From Pseudomonas turukhanskensis (GTDB taxonomy: Bacteria > Pseudomonadota > Gammaproteobacteria > Pseudomonadales > Pseudomonadaceae), in contig NZ_BSFN01000032.1 of NCBI RefSeq assembly GCF_027922365.1, positions 1 to 36,637 on the forward strand: DNA of 36,637 nt. The letters run 5' to 3'. Of the stretch, positions 24,283-31,446 are shown one piece after another. The notes under the pieces are model-generated. The model saw nothing but the letters and a program-made list of their open reading frames with translations. It ran no database searches and was not told the origin of the DNA. Position 1 is the first letter of the stretch. Each line of letters begins with the position of its first letter. Both the position numbers and the translations under genes were made by a program.

Positions 24283-25365
24283 TTACTTGGGCAGTTCCGC
24301 CTTAACGTTTTCTACGTAGTAGTTCATCGACGCCAGTTCGGCTTCGGTGGCGACTACGCCCGCCGGGATTTTAACCGCGCCGCTCTGGTCCTTGATCGGG
24401 CCGGTGAACGGGTGGAAGGCGCCCGACTTGATATCGGCAATGATCTTCTCGGCTTCGGTTTTCACATCGGCCGGCACGATATCGCTGATCGGCAATTTAA
24501 CCGTGCCGTCAGCCAGGCCGCCCCAGTAATCCTGGGGTTTCCAGGTGCCGTCGATAACGGCCTGGGTCGACTTGATGTAGTGCGGGCCCCAGTCGTTGAC
24601 GATGGAGGTCAGCACCGCTTTCGGGCCGAAGTGGGCCATGTCGGAGGCGTAGCCCACCGAGTACACGCCGCGACGTTCTGCGGTTTGAATCGGTGCCGGG
24701 CTGTCGGTGTGCTGGAACACCACGTCCACGCCTTGGTCGATCAGGGCATTGGCCGCGTCAGACTCTTTGCCCGGATCGAACCAGGAGTTGACCCACACCA
24801 CTTTCATTTCGGTGCCAGGGTTGTACTTGTCCAGGGCCAGCTGGATGGCGTTGATATCGCGGATAACTTCCGGAATCGGGAACGAGGCGACATAGCCGAC
24901 CTTTTTGGTCTTGGTCATTTTCGCCGCGAGGTAACCACCGACGTAGCGACCTTCATAGGTACGCGCCAGGTAGGTGCCCATGTTCTTGTCCTGCTTGTAG
25001 CCGGTGGCGTGCTCGAAGATCACACCAGGGAATTGCTTGGCCACTTTCAGGGTTGGGTTCATGTAACCGAACGAGGTGGTGTAGATCAGCTTGTAGCCGC
25101 TCTTGGCCATGTTGCGGATCACGCGCTCGGCGTCGGCGCCTTCGGGGACGTTTTCCACAAAGCTGGTGTCGACCTTGTCGCCCAGTGCGGCTGCCATTTC
25201 CTTGCGGCCTTGCTCGTGCTGGTACGTCCAGCCGTGGTCGCCCACCGGGCCGATATACACGAAACCGACTTTCAGCGGATCAGCCGCCGAGGCGCCCAGG
25301 GTGGCGCTGAAACCGAGTGCGGCGATCAGGGTCCGCAGCAGGGGCTTTTTGATTTTTTTCTGCAT
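24283..25365 (-). CDS. BMP-family ABC transporter substrate-binding protein (purine/nucleoside)
   Basis: A 360-residue periplasmic binding protein of the Bmp/PnrA family. It has a signal peptide (KKPLLRTLIAALGFSATLG, cleavage near ASA/ADP) and begins the mature domain with DPLKVGFVYIGPVGDHGWTY, a typical Bmp start; IYTTSFGYMNPT, TYEGRYVGGYLAAKM and VVFQHTDSPA are further family segments. Members bind nucleosides or purine bases. ATG 25365 has GGAG 12 bases upstream. The gene has its own sigma-54-like promoter with a RutR-like palindrome. Its ATPase and permeases are about 1.5 kb away (26901-30654), separated by a chromate transporter pair on the other strand. Confidence 0.92.
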   Translation of the reverse strand: MQKKIKKPLLRTLIAALGFSATLGASAADPLKVGFVYIGPVGDHGWTYQHEQGRKEMAAALGDKVDTSFVENVPEGADAERVIRNMAKSGYKLIYTTSFGYMNPTLKVAKQFPGVIFEHATGYKQDKNMGTYLARTYEGRYVGGYLAAKMTKTKKVGYVASFPIPEVIRDINAIQLALDKYNPGTEMKVVWVNSWFDPGKESDAANALIDQGVDVVFQHTDSPAPIQTAERRGVYSVGYASDMAHFGPKAVLTSIVNDWGPHYIKSTQAVIDGTWKPQDYWGGLADGTVKLPISDIVPADVKTEAEKIIADIKSGAFHPFTGPIKDQSGAVKIPAGVVATEAELASMNYYVENVKAELPK

Positions 25366-25423
25366 AGCCAATGAAGCTCCAGTGGTGTGTGTCGTTGTTC
25401 TTTTGAAGTGCTGCCCTCTGGAT

Positions 25424-25439
25424 TGCAAAAAATTGACCA
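25424..25439 (-). promoter_or_regulatory. Candidate sigma-54 promoter of the BMP protein gene
   Basis: On the minus strand TGGTCAATTTTTTGCA has the -24 GG and -12 TTGCA at correct spacing (9 of 12 consensus positions). A start near 25413 leaves a 48-base leader. A 24-bp block here (25448-25425) matches the ATPase promoter (30716-30693) at 17 positions, including TTTTTGC. Confidence 0.6.
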
Positions 25440-25450
25440 ACTGGACAATT
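25431..25450. promoter_or_regulatory. RutR-like palindrome overlapping the -24 box
   Basis: AATTGACCAACTGGACAATT is a 20-bp palindrome. The core TTGACCAACTGGACAA matches the E. coli RutR consensus TTGACCAnnTGGTCAA at 13 of 14 fixed positions. One half-site covers the -24 element, so a bound TetR-type protein would block sigma-54 polymerase. The RutR-like gene at 31446-32111 is the candidate binder. Confidence 0.55.
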
Positions 25451-25514
25451 AAGCGGTGTAAATGCTTAAAAGCGGGGCTTGGGTAGTTCTCCAATGGACG
25501 GGGGAGGGCGCTGT

Positions 25515-25552
25515 TGGTGCACGGCGGAAAGTGCGCGCTGTGATCTGGTGCA
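25515..25552. promoter_or_regulatory. Pair of NtrC half-sites (TGGTGCA)
   Basis: TGGTGCA occurs at 25515-25521 and again at 25546-25552, 31 bp apart (three helical turns), about 100-140 bp upstream of the predicted BMP promoter start. The opposing half-sites are poor, so this is tentative. Confidence 0.3.
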
Positions 25553-25633
25553 GCGTCGTGTTCTGGATGGGGGCCTGACTCAAAATGCTGAACCCCAGCC
25601 TTCGCTGGGGTGACGGAAGTCTCTCCACTACCA

Positions 25634-25663
25634 CCGTCATTCCTGCGCAGGCAGGAATCCAGA
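25634..25663. repeat. Short palindromic intergenic repeat ('PAQAGIQ' type)
   Basis: CCGTCATTCCTGCGCAGG then CAGGAATCCAGA, same family as at 23-52. A related CCCAGCCTTCGCTGGGG hairpin is at about 25592-25608. The gap 25366-25758 otherwise holds the BMP control region and no gene. Confidence 0.75.
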
Positions 25664-25758
25664 ATCGCAAGACGAACCCCCTCTCGAATCCCAAGAAAAG
25701 CAGAGGCCGCTATCTACTGCTTATAATCCCGCCTTCCTGCATTCCAAGGACCGTCACC

Positions 25759-26307
25759 GTGGAAGACGTCTCTATCCACCGCCCCCGCCGCCGCGATCTG
25801 TTCTTCGGCTTTCTCAGCCTGGGCCTCACCTCCTTCGGCGGCGCCTTGCCCCTGGCCCGCCGCGCGCTGGTGGAGCGCCTGCACTGGCTGAGCGACGAAG
25901 AATTCACCGAGCTGCTGGGCCTGTGCCAGTTTCTGCCCGGCGGCAACATCATCAACCTGTCGGTGGCCATGGGTATGCGTTTCCATGGGTTTAGCGGCGC
26001 CATGGCGGCCATGCTCGGGCTGATCGCCGGGCCCACAGCCATCGTTATCGGCCTGGGGGTGATCTACGAGCGTTTTCACGATGACGCCCATGTGCGCCAT
26101 CTGTTCGCCGGCCTGGCCGCCGCTGCTGCGGGCCTGATGGTGGCAATGGCAATCAAGATGCTCAAACCGCTGCGCGGCAAACCTCAGGCGATTGCCATTG
26201 CCCTGCTGGCGTTTGCCGCCCTCGGTCTGCTGCATATGCCGTTGCTGTGGGCCATGTTGCTGATTACCCCGCTGAGCATTCTGCTCGCCGCGAGGGCCGC
26301 GCGATGA
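25759..26307 (+). CDS. Chromate transporter, N-terminal half of a split pair
   Basis: A 182-residue membrane protein with one CHR (chromate transporter) domain. The family signature is clear: FFGFLSLGLTSFGGALPLAR, WLSDEEFTELLGLCQFLPGG and NIINLSVAMG. GTG 25759 is taken as the start, with AAGGA about 9 bases upstream; no ATG fits. It overlaps the next gene by 4 bp (ATGA). Short-chain CHR proteins work as pairs with opposite membrane orientation, so this and the next gene likely form one heterodimeric transporter. The pair is embedded within the BMP/ABC nucleoside locus on the opposite strand. Confidence 0.9.
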   Translation: MEDVSIHRPRRRDLFFGFLSLGLTSFGGALPLARRALVERLHWLSDEEFTELLGLCQFLPGGNIINLSVAMGMRFHGFSGAMAAMLGLIAGPTAIVIGLGVIYERFHDDAHVRHLFAGLAAAAAGLMVAMAIKMLKPLRGKPQAIAIALLAFAALGLLHMPLLWAMLLITPLSILLAARAAR

Positions 26308-26825
26308 CCGAAACCCTGTTCGCCCTGGCGGTTATTTTTACCCAACTGTCATTGCTGGCCTTTGGTGGCGGCAACACGGTGCTGCCGGAAATGCAGCGCC
26401 AGGTGGTGGATGTGCATCAGTGGATGACCGCCGCCGATTTCGGCGCGCTGTTCGCCCTGGCCCGCGCCGCGCCGGGGCCCAACATGATGGTGGTGCCGCT
26501 GATTGGCTGGCACGTGGCCGGGTGGAGCGGAATGCTGGTGGCGTCGGTGGCCAAGTTCGGGCCGTCGTCGCTGATTACCATGTTTGTGCTGCACCTGTGG
26601 ACCCGCTTCAAAGACCACCCCTGGCGCGGCTACGTGCAAGTGGGTCTGTTGCCCGTGACCATCGGCCTGGTGGCGGCCAGCGCATTGCTGCTGGTGCAAG
26701 CCACCGCCACCACCTGGCTGCTGGCGGTGGTCGTGGCGGTGGTGGCCGGGTTGGACGTATTCACCAAATGGCACCCGCTGTGGTTGCTCGCAGGTGGCGC
26801 GGTGGTCGGCCTTATTTTCGGCTGA
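26304..26825 (+). CDS. Chromate transporter, C-terminal half of a split pair
   Basis: A 173-residue single-domain CHR protein. Signatures: TQLSLLAFGGGNTVLPEMQR, WMTAADFGALFALARAAPGPN and MVVPLIGWHVAG. It starts at ATG 26304 overlapping the previous stop. In long ChrA proteins both domains are fused; here they are separate genes. The protein may expel chromate, though other anion substrates are possible for short-chain members. It converges with the BMP-system permease at 26901. Confidence 0.9.
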   Translation: MTETLFALAVIFTQLSLLAFGGGNTVLPEMQRQVVDVHQWMTAADFGALFALARAAPGPNMMVVPLIGWHVAGWSGMLVASVAKFGPSSLITMFVLHLWTRFKDHPWRGYVQVGLLPVTIGLVAASALLLVQATATTWLLAVVVAVVAGLDVFTKWHPLWLLAGGAVVGLIFG

Positions 26826-26828
26826 GAT

Positions 26829-26882
26829 GTAGGGCGAATATCGCATTGGCGATAGCCGCCGATACGGTCACGTTCGCCCCAC
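26829..26882. repeat. GTAGGGCGAATA inverted-repeat element, copy 5 (short)
   Basis: A 54-bp shortened copy bounded by GTAGGGCGAATA and GTTCGCCCCAC, lying between the convergent chromate transporter and permease genes. The interior is deleted compared with the 79-85 bp copies. Confidence 0.75.
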
Positions 26883-26900
26883 GAGGTCGTTAACCGAAGA

Positions 26901-27827
26901 TCAATGCCCGGGCTGCCAAGGCTTACCCAGCGAAACGGGGGCAAACAGGCGGGTCTTGATTGCATCACGCGACAACAGCACTAACACCACAATGGTCGCC
27001 ACATACGGCAGCATCGCCAGCAGGTTGGACGGCACCGAAAGGCCGACCCCCTGGGCTACCAGGTGAATGATGCTGGCCAGGCCAAACAGGTAGGCGCCCA
27101 GCAGCACGCGAAACACCCGCCAGCTGGCGAACACCACCAAGGCTAGGGCGATCCAGCCGCGGCCGGCGGTCATGTTTTCCGCCCACATCGGCGTGTACGC
27201 CAGTGACAGGTAACCGCCGGCCAGGCCAGCCATTGCACCACCGAACATCACCGCCAACGTGCGTACCCGCAGCACCGGCAAACCCATGGCGCTGGCGGCA
27301 TCGGGGTTTTCGCCGACAGCCTGGATGATCAGGCCGATACGGCTTTTCAGCAGCACCCAGGCCACCAGCACGAACAGGGCGAAGGACAGATAGATCAATG
27401 CGTCCTGGGCAAACAGCATGCGCCCGATCAGCGGAATTTCACTGAGCAGCGGAATGGCCAACGGCTCGAAACCGGCCAGCGGTTTGCCCACCCAGGCGGC
27501 GCCGATAAAAGAAGAAAGGCCGACGCCAAAGATGGTCAAGGCCAAGCCGGTGGCCACCTGATTGGCGTTAAAGCCCAAGGCCACAGCGGCGAACAGCAGC
27601 GACAGCAACATGCCCGCCGCAATCGCCAGCAGCACGCCCAGCCACAGGCTGCCGGTGCTGAAGGCCACGATAAAACCTACCACCGCGCCGAACAGCATCA
27701 TGCCTTCCTGGCCGAGGTTCAGAACGCCGCTTTTCTCACAGATCAATTCGCCCAGGGCCACCAACAGCAACGGCGTGCCGGTGCGGGCCATGGCAAAGAG
27801 GATGTTGCTTAACAGGTCGAGATCCAT
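26901..27827 (-). CDS. ABC transporter permease for purine/nucleoside (second subunit)
   Basis: A 308-residue inner-membrane permease of the branched-chain/ribose type (BPD_transp_2), with 8-9 hydrophobic segments. It starts MDLDLLSNILFAMARTGTPL and has LGEMICEKSG-like LGELICEKSGVLNLGQEGMM, the family motif, and LAGGYLSLAYTPMWAENMTAGRGW typical of nucleoside (YufQ-like) permeases. ATG 27827 has GGAG 9 bases upstream. It is the last gene of the ATPase-permease-permease operon, separated from the first permease by a 136-bp gap containing a CCCTCACC repeat. Confidence 0.9.
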   Translation of the reverse strand: MDLDLLSNILFAMARTGTPLLLVALGELICEKSGVLNLGQEGMMLFGAVVGFIVAFSTGSLWLGVLLAIAAGMLLSLLFAAVALGFNANQVATGLALTIFGVGLSSFIGAAWVGKPLAGFEPLAIPLLSEIPLIGRMLFAQDALIYLSFALFVLVAWVLLKSRIGLIIQAVGENPDAASAMGLPVLRVRTLAVMFGGAMAGLAGGYLSLAYTPMWAENMTAGRGWIALALVVFASWRVFRVLLGAYLFGLASIIHLVAQGVGLSVPSNLLAMLPYVATIVVLVLLSRDAIKTRLFAPVSLGKPWQPGH

Positions 27828-27871
27828 CGGGTGTTGCTCCGCAAAAATTGTTGTTGCCAGCGAAAAGCTTG

Positions 27872-27959
27872 CCCTCACCCCTAGCCCCTCTCCCGCAAGC
27901 GGGAGAGGGGAACTCAAGGCTCCCTCTCCCCTCGTGGGAGAGGGCTGGGGTGAGGGGGG
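27872..27959. repeat. CCCTCACC...GGGAGAGGGG repeat pair, copy 3
   Basis: CCCTCACCCCTAGCCCCTC with CCCGCAAGCGGGAGAGGGG, then TCCCTCTCCCCTCGTGGGAG and GGGGTGAGGGG. The whole block is nearly palindromic and lies inside the operon between the two permease genes. Confidence 0.75.
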
Positions 27960-27963
27960 ACCT

Positions 27964-29061
27964 TCAGGCCACCGCCGCTTTCCCCACCAAGCGCTTCTTC
28001 CAAACCGCCTTCATGCGCGGGCGATACAAAATCAACACATCACACGCCAGCAGAAAAAACAGCATCATCCCCTGGAACAACTGGGTGATTGCCTGCGGCA
28101 GGTTGAGGCTCAGTTGCGCGCTCTCGCCGCCGATATACAGCAGCGCCATGAGCAAACTGGCGAACACGATACCCAGTGGGTTCAGGCGGCCGAGAAAGGC
28201 CACGGTGATCGCGGCATAGCCGTAGCCCGGCGACACTTGCGGCACCAACTGGCCAATCGGCCCGGCCACTTCGCTCACCCCGGCAAGCCCGGCCAACGCA
28301 CCGCTCACCAGCAGGGCAAACCACACCAGGCTCTTCTCGCGAAAACCGACAAAGCCGGCAGCGCGGCGGTCCAGCCCCAGCACCTTGATTTGAAACCCGA
28401 GAAAGCTTTTCTGCAGCAATACCCAGATCACCACCAGCGCCAACAGCGCAAAGTAGATGCCGCTGTGCAGGCGCCCGTCGTCACTCAGCAACGGCAAACG
28501 CGCCATGTCGCCGAACATGGCCGACTGCGGAAAGTTGTAGCCTTCGGGGTCTTTAAGCGGGCCGTGAACGAAGTACAGCAACAGGTTCAGCGCGATGTAA
28601 TTGAGCATGATGCTGGTGAGGATTTCGTTGGCATTGAACTGCGTACGCAGCCAGGCCGTGAGCCCACCCCAGGCGGCACCGGCGAAGGTGCCGGCAGCCA
28701 GCACCCAGACCAGCGCCCAGCGGCTTTCCCAGTCAATGACATTCACCGCCACCGCACTGCCGGCCAACGCACCGAGCAGCAGCTGCCCCTCGGCCCCGAT
28801 GTTCCAGATACGCGCCTGGTAGGCCACTGCCAGGCCCAGGGCACAGAGCAGAATCGGCAGCGCTTTTACCAGCAGTTCCGACACCCCGTACCAATCGCTG
28901 ATCGGCGCGATCAGCAAGGTATGCAGGGTGAGCCCAGGCGAAAGGCCCAGCAGCAAAAACAACAACGAGCCGCAGAGCAGTGTGAGCACGGCGGCCAGCA
29001 ACGGTGACAGCCACAGCATGGCGCGCGATTGCTGGCCGCGCGGTTCCAGGGATAACAACAT
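27964..29061 (-). CDS. ABC transporter permease for purine/nucleoside (first subunit)
   Basis: A 365-residue inner-membrane permease (BPD_transp_2, YufP-like). Typical stretches are RIWNIGAEGQLLLGALAGSA and LRTQFNANEILTSIMLNYIA. A short Arg-containing N-terminus precedes the first helix, and about 9-10 hydrophobic segments follow. ATG 29061 has GGAGCACC before it and lies 12 bp after the ATPase stop, so both are co-transcribed. The C-terminus is basic. With the second permease it forms the membrane channel of the BMP-type importer. Confidence 0.9.
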   Translation of the reverse strand: MLLSLEPRGQQSRAMLWLSPLLAAVLTLLCGSLLFLLLGLSPGLTLHTLLIAPISDWYGVSELLVKALPILLCALGLAVAYQARIWNIGAEGQLLLGALAGSAVAVNVIDWESRWALVWVLAAGTFAGAAWGGLTAWLRTQFNANEILTSIMLNYIALNLLLYFVHGPLKDPEGYNFPQSAMFGDMARLPLLSDDGRLHSGIYFALLALVVIWVLLQKSFLGFQIKVLGLDRRAAGFVGFREKSLVWFALLVSGALAGLAGVSEVAGPIGQLVPQVSPGYGYAAITVAFLGRLNPLGIVFASLLMALLYIGGESAQLSLNLPQAITQLFQGMMLFFLLACDVLILYRPRMKAVWKKRLVGKAAVA

Positions 29062-29073
29062 TCGGGTGCTCCG

Positions 29074-30654
29074 TCAGCTCAGGGTGGCAGCGCTGCTGGC
29101 GCTGGAACCGGTGCAAAGGTGGGGCGCCTGGGGCGCAAATTGGCCAGCCATCCAGCGTCCGACATCCGCCGGCGTGGTGCTGGCGGTGGCGGCCAGGGGC
29201 GACAAGGTGCCGCCGGACAAGGCGCCGATGCGGTCGCTGATCTGGAACAGTTCGTCGAGGTCTTCGCTGATTACCAGAATCGCCGCGCCGGCATCGCGCA
29301 GGGCAATCAACGCGCGGTGAATGGCGGCCGCGGCGCCCACGTCCACGCCCCAGGTCGGGTGCGCGGCCACCAGCAGTTTGGGCTGCTGCATGATTTCCCG
29401 GCCGAGGATAAATTTCTGCAAATTGCCGCCGGACAGGCTGCGCGCCGGCGCTTGCGCGTTCGGGGTTTTCACCGCGAAGCGCTGAATGATTTCTTCGGCA
29501 AAGGCCAGCACCTTGGCGCGCTTGATCAGGCCTTTACTCAGCAAGCCTTGTTGAAAGGCTGTGAGCAGAGCGTTGTCCGAGAGCGACATGTCCGGCACCG
29601 CTCCGTGGCCCAGACGCTCGGCCGGCACAAAGGCCAGGCCGCGTGAGCGACGGGCATCGGGGTAGAGGTTGGCGATGGGGTGGTCGTCCAGGCTGATGCG
29701 TTCGCGCTCGCCACGGGGCAACCGTACTTCGCCGCTGAGCAGGGCCAGCAATTCGTCCTGGCCATTGCCGGCAACGCCTGCAATACCGACGATTTCACCG
29801 CTGCGCACTTCCAGCCGCAGGCTGGTGAGCGAGGTGCCGAACGGGTCGATGTTGTGCCAGTTGAGGTCGTCCACACGCAGGCGCACCCGGCCGCCGCTGA
29901 CTTTCGGGTAGCTGCTTTCCAGCCCTTCGGCATCGCCGACCATCAGCTTGGCCAGCTCCAGGTCCGAGCAGTCGGCCGGTACGCAATGGCCCGATACCCG
30001 GCCACCGCGCAGCACCGTGGCGCTCTGGCACAGCGCGCGCACTTCGCCGAGCTTGTGGCTGATAAACAGAATGCTGCAGCCCTCGGCGGCCAGGCGGCGC
30101 AGGGTGGCGAAGAGTTCATCGGCCTCCTGGGGAGTGAGCACCGAGGTGGGCTCGTCGAGAATCAGCAGCTTGATGTCCTGCATCAGGCAGCGAACGATCT
30201 CCACCCGCTGGCGCTCGCCAATCGACAGGCTGTGTACCAGGCGCTGTGGCTCCAGGGGCATGCCGTAGCGTTGCGACACCTCGCGGATGCGCGGCTCCAA
30301 CTGCTTGGGCGTACCGGCCTCGCTGCCCATGGCCAGGGCAATGTTTTCGGCCACGGTGAGGGTTTCGAACAACGAAAAATGCTGGAACACCATGCCGATG
30401 CCCAACTGACGGGCCATTGCAGGGTCACGCATTTTCAGCGGCTCGCCGTGCCAGACAATACTGCCGCTGTCGGGCTGGGTGACGCCGTAGATGATCTTCA
30501 TCAGCGTGCTTTTGCCCGCACCGTTTTCGCCCAGCAACGCATGGATTTCCCCAGGCTCGATACTGAGGTCGATACGGTCGTTGGCCAGGCAGCCGGGGTA
30601 GCGCTTGGTGATGCCTTGCAACTGCAAGCGCGGAACAGGAGGGGAACTGGACAT
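29074..30654 (-). CDS. ABC transporter ATP-binding protein (two ABC domains) for purine/nucleoside
   Basis: A 526-residue fused double ATPase of the sugar/nucleoside type (RbsA/YufO-like). The first domain has Walker A GENGAGKST (42-50), signature LSIGERQRVEIVR and Walker B LLILDEPTSVL. The second has a degenerate Walker A (GVAGNGQDELL, no Lys), signature LSGGNLQKFILGRE and a poor Walker B (LLVAAHPTWG); such asymmetry is normal in this family. The ATG at 30654 has only a weak ribosome-binding site; the leader contains a CTGACTC/GAGTCAG hairpin. It is the first gene of the operon, under a sigma-54-like promoter. Confidence 0.93.
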   Translation of the reverse strand: MSSSPPVPRLQLQGITKRYPGCLANDRIDLSIEPGEIHALLGENGAGKSTLMKIIYGVTQPDSGSIVWHGEPLKMRDPAMARQLGIGMVFQHFSLFETLTVAENIALAMGSEAGTPKQLEPRIREVSQRYGMPLEPQRLVHSLSIGERQRVEIVRCLMQDIKLLILDEPTSVLTPQEADELFATLRRLAAEGCSILFISHKLGEVRALCQSATVLRGGRVSGHCVPADCSDLELAKLMVGDAEGLESSYPKVSGGRVRLRVDDLNWHNIDPFGTSLTSLRLEVRSGEIVGIAGVAGNGQDELLALLSGEVRLPRGERERISLDDHPIANLYPDARRSRGLAFVPAERLGHGAVPDMSLSDNALLTAFQQGLLSKGLIKRAKVLAFAEEIIQRFAVKTPNAQAPARSLSGGNLQKFILGREIMQQPKLLVAAHPTWGVDVGAAAAIHRALIALRDAGAAILVISEDLDELFQISDRIGALSGGTLSPLAATASTTPADVGRWMAGQFAPQAPHLCTGSSASSAATLS

Positions 30655-30691
30655 GGTCACTGACTCGAAAAAGACAACTGAGTCAGCTATA

Positions 30692-30707
30692 AGCAAAAAC
30701 TTGGCCA
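30692..30707 (-). promoter_or_regulatory. Candidate sigma-54 promoter of the ATPase-permease operon
   Basis: On the minus strand TGGCCAAGTTTTTGCT agrees with TGGCACR-N4-TTGCW at 10 of 12 positions, with exact GG/GC spacing. Predicted start near 30681, 27 bases from the ATG. A perfect NtrC-type dyad lies about 80-95 bp upstream. Confidence 0.7.
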
Positions 30708-30716
30708 GTGGGTCAG
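30701..30716. promoter_or_regulatory. RutR-like site overlapping the -24 box
   Basis: TTGGCCAGTGGGTCAG matches TTGACCAnnTGGTCAA at 11 of 14 fixed positions and occupies the same place relative to the -24 element as the site at 25433-25448. Confidence 0.4.
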
Positions 30717-30761
30717 AAACGAGCAATAGAGCGGCTAAAGTTTTTTATCGGGCGAACATCG

Positions 30762-30776
30762 GCACCACGCTGGTGC
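30762..30776. promoter_or_regulatory. NtrC binding site (perfect dyad)
   Basis: GCACCACGCTGGTGC is GCACCA-N3-TGGTGC, the form found at E. coli glnA (GCACCAACATGGTGC). It is centred about 88 bp upstream of the predicted start of the ATPase-permease operon. The rest of 30777-30861 holds a GTAGGGTGTGCTCCGCGCACC repeat (30789-30809) and no gene. Confidence 0.7.
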
Positions 30777-30861
30777 GCAGCTGCTCTTGTAGGGTGTGCT
30801 CCGCGCACCAAGCGATTTCCCCGGTATCGCCACGGTGCGCACCCGAACGCGGTTCAGCGAT

Positions 30862-31446
30862 CTACGCTCGCTGCACAACGATGCGCCCACGGCTGATATC
30901 CGCCAACAACTTCTGCAACTCGGCAAACCGCGCCTCGGGAATCGCGATCTGCATCTGGGCGCCTTCACCGTCGTACTGCTCGCTTTGCAGCAAGGCCTCC
31001 AACTCGCCCAACCGTGATTTGAGCAGCGGCAGCTCGGCAAACTGGCAGTGGCACGTGCAGCTCACCCGGCTCACCAGTTCCACCCGCTCGCCGGCTTGCA
31101 AACACTTGCTTGCCCCGCCGCCATAGGCGCGAGCCAGGCCGCCGGTGCCCAGCTGAATACCGCCGTACCAGCGAATCACCAGCACCACCACCTGGTCGCA
31201 GTCCTGGCCTTCGATGGCGGCCAGAATCGGTCGCCCGGCTGTGCCGCCGGGTTCGCCGTCGTCGTTGAAACGGTAGTGCTGGCCAACCTTCCACGCCCAG
31301 CAATTGTGGGTGGCCGCCAGGTCACTGTTGGCGTCGATAAACGCCTGCGCCTCGGCGGCGCTGGTAATGGGCGCGGCCAAGGTAACAAAGCGGCTTTTCT
31401 TGATTTCCTCGCGGTACTCGCAAGGCTGGGCCAGGCTGAACGGCAT
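30862..31446 (-). CDS. IMPACT-family protein (YigZ-like)
   Basis: A 194-residue protein with the UPF0029/IMPACT N-terminal domain (EYREEIKKSRFVTLAAPITS, HNCWAWKVG, FNDDGEPGGTAGRPI, VVVIRWYGGIQLGTGGLARA-like segment) and a DUF1949 C-terminal domain. E. coli YigZ and yeast YIH1 are relatives; the bacterial role is unclear, with a link to translation or peptide handling suggested. The ATG at 31446 shares one base with the stop of the upstream TetR gene (TGATG), so the two are translationally coupled. Confidence 0.92.
   Translation of the reverse strand: MPFSLAQPCEYREEIKKSRFVTLAAPITSAAEAQAFIDANSDLAATHNCWAWKVGQHYRFNDDGEPGGTAGRPILAAIEGQDCDQVVVLVIRWYGGIQLGTGGLARAYGGGASKCLQAGERVELVSRVSCTCHCQFAELPLLKSRLGELEALLQSEQYDGEGAQMQIAIPEARFAELQKLLADISRGRIVVQRA

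Noticed and set aside
27562..29007. Long plus-strand open frame (481 codons) opposite the two BMP-system permeases
   Set aside because: Composition is Gln/His/Arg-rich, it runs through a repeat, and the minus strand encodes two recognisable permeases.
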